A DNA stretch of 64,000 bases. Source: Tethya wilhelma. Taxonomy: Eukaryota > Porifera > Demospongiae > Tethyida > Tethyidae. The stretch spans positions 5,888,707-5,952,706 of the forward strand of contig CAXIPT010000003.1 of NCBI GenBank assembly GCA_964030475.1, read 5' to 3'. The notes beneath the pieces were generated by a model. The model had not been told where the DNA came from. It was given only the letters and a program-made list of their open reading frames with translations, and did not search any database. The position numbers were made by a program, and so were the translations under genes. Shown here piece after piece: positions 61,215 through 64,000 of the stretch. Numbering within the stretch: position 1 is the stretch's first letter; every line of letters starts with the position of its first letter.

Positions 61215-63850
61215 TGTGTTAACATGCACATGATTGTGTATATGTAATGTGTGCACACATTGCAGTGAACATGATTAAGGTGTTCTTTGTAGAGAGACCT
61301 TGAACAGGTGAGGCTTTTGCTTTCTTCTCAGGAGGAACACCACCGCTCTTCTGGAACAGTACATCCCTACATGTGCAATGGGTGATAAACAATATAACAT
61401 ATGTACTTGATGGCAAGGTACAATTAAGTACACAATATGTAGGTATGTTTCTGTGTGGTGGCATAATACTATAGTCTAAAGCGAGAGGGTAAAGATTGCT
61501 CTTAAAACTCTGCACAGTTGATTTCTAAAACAAACGAAAGGGAACATAACAAAATGTCTCTGGAGTTGTAGCCTAATCATTATGCACACGATTTAGTGAG
61601 GCTTTTACATGTACTGTGAGTAACAGAATGCAGTATGTATGATGGGGTGTCTTCACGTTCAACCCTAGTGATCTACACACACACACACAGTACATACGAT
61701 GATGCTCATTGATTGACAGACACACATGCACAACTGAAGCTGTGCAGTGATTTATATTCATCAAACTCAATTGACAGGGAAAAAAACCAGAGAAACACAT
61801 TAACAAGATGATGATCGACGATAATCATATACAAGTGTGTGAGAGAAGAGTTGCTATAGTCCTGCAGAGAGCAGTGGACTGGCCACTGGCAACCGACGGA
61901 CCTTGGTCTCTTCAGTGGCTTTTCCTTCGGTTTTCCCAGCGCCACAAGTGGCCCGGGTGGAGGCTGAGAGGCTTCCACAGGCGGTCCTTTATTGGCCTTC
62001 TTTTTACCACCTTTCTTCTCCAACTTGTCCTTCTTGCTATCGTTTGACTTCTTTGGATCACTGCTGTCAGAGGAGCTTCCACGTCTCTCCTCAGAGCCTT
62101 CACCCGGCTTGCCAGCTGCTTTGGCTACGACAGTGAAAATAATGAAATTATGAAAGTGTTTGGCTTTTCCTTCAAAACAAAACATCATCAATAAACAAAA
62201 CAACAGCTACAAACACACACACATACACACACACACTGTGTTTAGCACATGTAGACTGACCAGCTTGTCCTTCTCGAAAGACGGCCATCCACTTGGCAAG
62301 AATATCAGAAGACAACTGTTTCACCTCTGATACATACACATAGACAGGTAGTATCATTATACACACACACAGAGGTAGGAGAATATTTATGCCAGAATTG
62401 ACCAACCTGGGTGTTCTTGTTTAGAGAGTTGTTTTATGAGTTTGCCCATGTTACCCTGCTTCAGGGCAGCTATAGTGACGGGAAGATTTTGAAGGACCTG
62501 AGAAAGGAGAAAGAGAGAAGAGAGAGTAGAAGGTATCATATCTATCTATAACAAAATCTCAAGGTTTGCTACACTACCACCTAAGAAAACTGTTTATTCA
62601 GAAGACCTAGTTATTTCACCACTATATAGCTACTTCCTTAGCAACCAGCCCATCATACTATTAGCTGACCACTGGGCACAAGAGAACAAGGCAATAATCA
62701 TCAAATGGACAAACTCTCTGCAGCATTAGTCTACTGCCATGTATCAGATCCCTGTACCACTCCCAGACTAATGTTCCTCAAAATCTCAGGTTTACTCACA
62801 GAGAAGCCACATGGGAAACACACTAATGAAAACCATCTTCAGGCATTGACTTTAAGCTACTTACATGAAGCATTTCAACCAGCAGTGGAGTGTTCTGAGT
62901 CTTCTTAGCTTCAGCAAGCCACATGTTGAGCATGGTCCACCCACCACCATCCATAAACCTACAGAAACCAGCAGTAGTGGGCATTAAATGAGACATATAT
63001 CCATCAAGGAAGCTATGAAGCTATGCATACGCATCCACACAAACTGACCATCATAATTAGCAGCCATGTATTGGATTACAAGTTACATCTGTTTTATTAG
63101 CAACTAATGCATACGCTTTATATATGGGTACAATATACCCTGTAATTTAGTCACTAATTACATGCATGATACAGTGGACCATTGGACACATACAGTACAC
63201 CATTAATTGATACTACAAGCACCATCTTGATTAACACATCGATGTATTCACAAAAGCTTACTTTGTAAGAGTGGACTGTGTCTTTGTAGCTCTGAGAACA
63301 TTTAGGACGACACACTTGCTAACCAACACCTGTGATTCTTTCATAAAGCTGCACATGGAGGAGACAACATAAGCATATGCATACAAACACACATACACTT
63401 AGAGAATATTCACATATGCAATGCTCACGTACATTACTATACTTGAATTAAAGTGTCATTGAAAATGACACTATCAATGAAAAAAAACAGGGCTTGTGGT
63501 GAACAAACAAAAGTTCACACACTGCACATAAAAGATAAGGGCAGTCAGCTAGTATAGGATGAGAGTATATCTATGCATACTTCTACAGATAATGGTCCAG
63601 TACTAATAATGCAATTTCAGCTGGTGCTTATAAGGAAAATACGTACTTGATCAATTTAGAGACTTCGTTAGAGTGGATGGAACCAGACTGTCCAAGGGAT
63701 TTGCCAAGCTTCTCATAAGAACTGACTGGATCCAGGTATGTTCGCTTCTGTAGCATTATGGCATTGTGAACATGCAGCTATATAAATATTCAACACATAA
63801 ATACAACTTACAGTACTAGATTGCGAAGTTGATGTCTGCTGAGATGCCAT
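46607..63850 (-). CDS. PPP1R10: PNUTS-like PP1 nuclear targeting subunit
   Basis: Exons inferred on the minus strand: 63850-63812 (start MASQQTSTSQSST), 63747-63647, 63348-63262, 62958-62865, 62497-62407, 62326-62261, 62124-61902, 61366-61299, then 54604-54529, 54388-54324, 51202-50857 and 46974-46607 (stop). The joins I checked keep phase. Exons 2-6 form a TFIIS N-terminal/LW domain as in PNUTS (VLVSKCVVLNVLRAT, MDGGGWTMLNMWLAEAKK, TPLLVEMLHVLQNLPVT, MGKLIKQLSK, ILAKWMAVF). A Lys/Ser-rich stretch follows, then Pro- and Gly-rich sequence with GYYGDQYYQGRGG and RGRGGFG. The C-terminus has a CCCH finger (CKHFITHGCKLGTRCKFLH; spacing C-x7-C-x5-C-x3-H) and a Ser/His tail. In animals PNUTS targets PP1 to RNA polymerase II and chromatin for transcription termination. 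The exons that should carry the PP1-binding RVxF motif were not found between 61299 and 54604; a HEATR1 fragment lies there instead. Confidence 0.85.
46975..50856 (-). other. PNUTS last intron
   Basis: No exon recognised. It contains an N at 47507 and CA tracts at about 48276-48321 and 49979-50023. Confidence 0.5.
50580..50675. mobile_element. Foldback element
   Basis: Left arm with CCCTTTGACCTTTCAC (about 50597-50611) and right arm GTGAAAAGTCAAAGGTGAGA (about 50636) are imperfect inverse complements, and both ends read GGCTAG. Similar sequence (GAAAGGTCAAAGGGGAGAG) occurs near 30377. It appears to be another member of the short inverted-repeat class seen at 3996-4080. Confidence 0.5.
51203..54323 (-). 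other. PNUTS intron, nothing recognised
   Basis: AT-rich intronic sequence with a short CA tract at 52952-52974. No exon, RNA or element could be supported. Confidence 0.5.
54607..54751. repeat. Octamer minisatellite (GTGTGAGG)n
   Basis: Tandem GTGTGAGG units are organised into about 34-bp higher-order repeats each ending in GTGTGAGAGTAT. It abuts the acceptor of the PNUTS exon 54604-54529. Frames through it on the minus strand (Pro/Ser/His/Thr repeats) are not genes. Confidence 0.85.
54760..57324. other. PNUTS intron upstream of the HEATR1 block
   Basis: No gene recognised. The segment ACAGAATTGAGGTACTG followed by TGAAAT occurs twice, at about 55896 and 56681. TG/CA tracts lie at 56164-56207 and 57271-57324, the latter ending at the ambiguous base 57325. 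Confidence 0.5.
57440..61120 (+). CDS. HEATR1: HEATR1/UTP10 internal fragment (both ends missing)
   Basis: Exons: 57440-57586, 57666-58090, 58195-58500, 58569-58700, 58772-58869, 58968-59123, 60232-60332, 60439-60560, 60642-60770 and 60851-61120, all with GT-AG sites and matching phases. The translation (about 630 residues) aligns in order with the middle of animal HEATR1: VPSLLIPLMSPHKFIRD, then RVMVILEVLHERK, LLMPCLFQLLSR, FTQQLILSSLLQCCEYL, LFNVELVVQCVRLS, VLHNVMPIFTFMG and HVFVDALPHIPDHRRL. These correspond roughly to residues 900-1400 of the human protein. HEATR1 is a HEAT-repeat t-UTP component of the small-subunit processome, required for rRNA transcription and 18S processing in the nucleolus. 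No frameshift or stop occurs, so the exons look functional, but the N-terminal HEAT array and the C-terminal BP28CT region are absent. PNUTS exons on the other strand begin only about 180 bases downstream. Confidence 0.9.
59124..60231 (+). other. HEATR1 intron with repeat
   Basis: The longest intron of the fragment. Near its 3' side a (GACA)n stretch (about 59982-60001) is followed by ACCGTAACTCAGCACGTGC, an arrangement suggesting a short non-autonomous element. There is no coding content. Confidence 0.4.
61175..61217. repeat. (TG)n microsatellite between HEATR1 and PNUTS exons
   Basis: TG tract lying between the last HEATR1 exon (ends 61120) and the opposite-strand PNUTS exon (61299-61366). 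Confidence 0.9.
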
Positions 63851-63919
63851 GGTAGCTCTAGAGAGAAGGATAAGGTATCATGAAATATAAGGTGTACAAA
63901 TAAAGGGGTGAGACATTAA

Positions 63920-63920
<1 letters not shown>

Positions 63921-64000
<80 letters not shown>
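63921..64000. repeat. (CA)n microsatellite at the window end
   Basis: CA tract of at least 78 bases, about 70 bases upstream of the PNUTS start codon on the minus strand, continuing past the window. Confidence 0.95.

Noticed and set aside
1..64000. CRISPR arrays, operons or bacterial defence genes
   Set aside because: All confident genes are spliced animal genes; the tandem repeats are microsatellites or minisatellites without spacers.

Overview
The window looks like intron-rich nuclear DNA from an early-branching animal, most likely a sponge (demosponge). The reasons are exons of about 40-350 bp, GT-AG introns, dense (TG/CA)n microsatellites, small inverted-repeat elements, a single-exon fibrinogen-domain gene, and an Ig-mucin-TM tyrosine phosphatase. 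The taxon is an inference; the animal origin is well supported. The assembly is imperfect: single N bases lie at 1020, 1322, 19775, 21517, 32511, 41043, 47507 and 57325, and a 23-N run lies at 45216-45238.

Layout: (1) 600-1130, a 5'-truncated LINE reverse-transcriptase fragment. (2) 1331-3011 (+), the 3' part of an Ig-domain type I membrane protein with a short charged tail. (3) 3434-43646 (+), a large receptor protein tyrosine phosphatase: signal peptide, two Ig domains, a Thr/Pro stalk whose two exons lie in an exact 845-bp tandem duplication, a TM helix, an acidic/basic juxtamembrane region and one PTP domain with all the usual catalytic motifs. The exon(s) for about 25 PTP residues before the WPD loop were not placed with confidence. 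Its long introns hold a KDZ-like transposase relic (19.8-21.3 kb, -), a 1.79-kb near-identical tandem duplication joined by an N, other decayed repeats, and an intronless fibrinogen-domain gene (37.9-38.7 kb, -). (4) 46607-63850 (-), a PPP1R10/PNUTS-like gene: TFIIS N-terminal (LW) domain, low-complexity middle, Gly/Pro/Arg-rich region and C-terminal CCCH zinc finger. (5) 57440-61120 (+), an internal fragment of HEATR1 (UTP10), lying opposite-strand between PNUTS exons.

Items 2 and 3 are head-to-tail and share ectodomain architecture, so they look like a paralogue pair, one with and one without a phosphatase tail. Items 4 and 5 are housekeeping genes (a PP1/transcription regulator and a ribosome-biogenesis factor). 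The HEATR1 block lacks both ends, sits where the middle PNUTS exons should be, and is flanked by CA/TG microsatellites on both sides, one next to an N. A scaffold misjoin is the simplest explanation. Most remaining sequence is intronic or repetitive.
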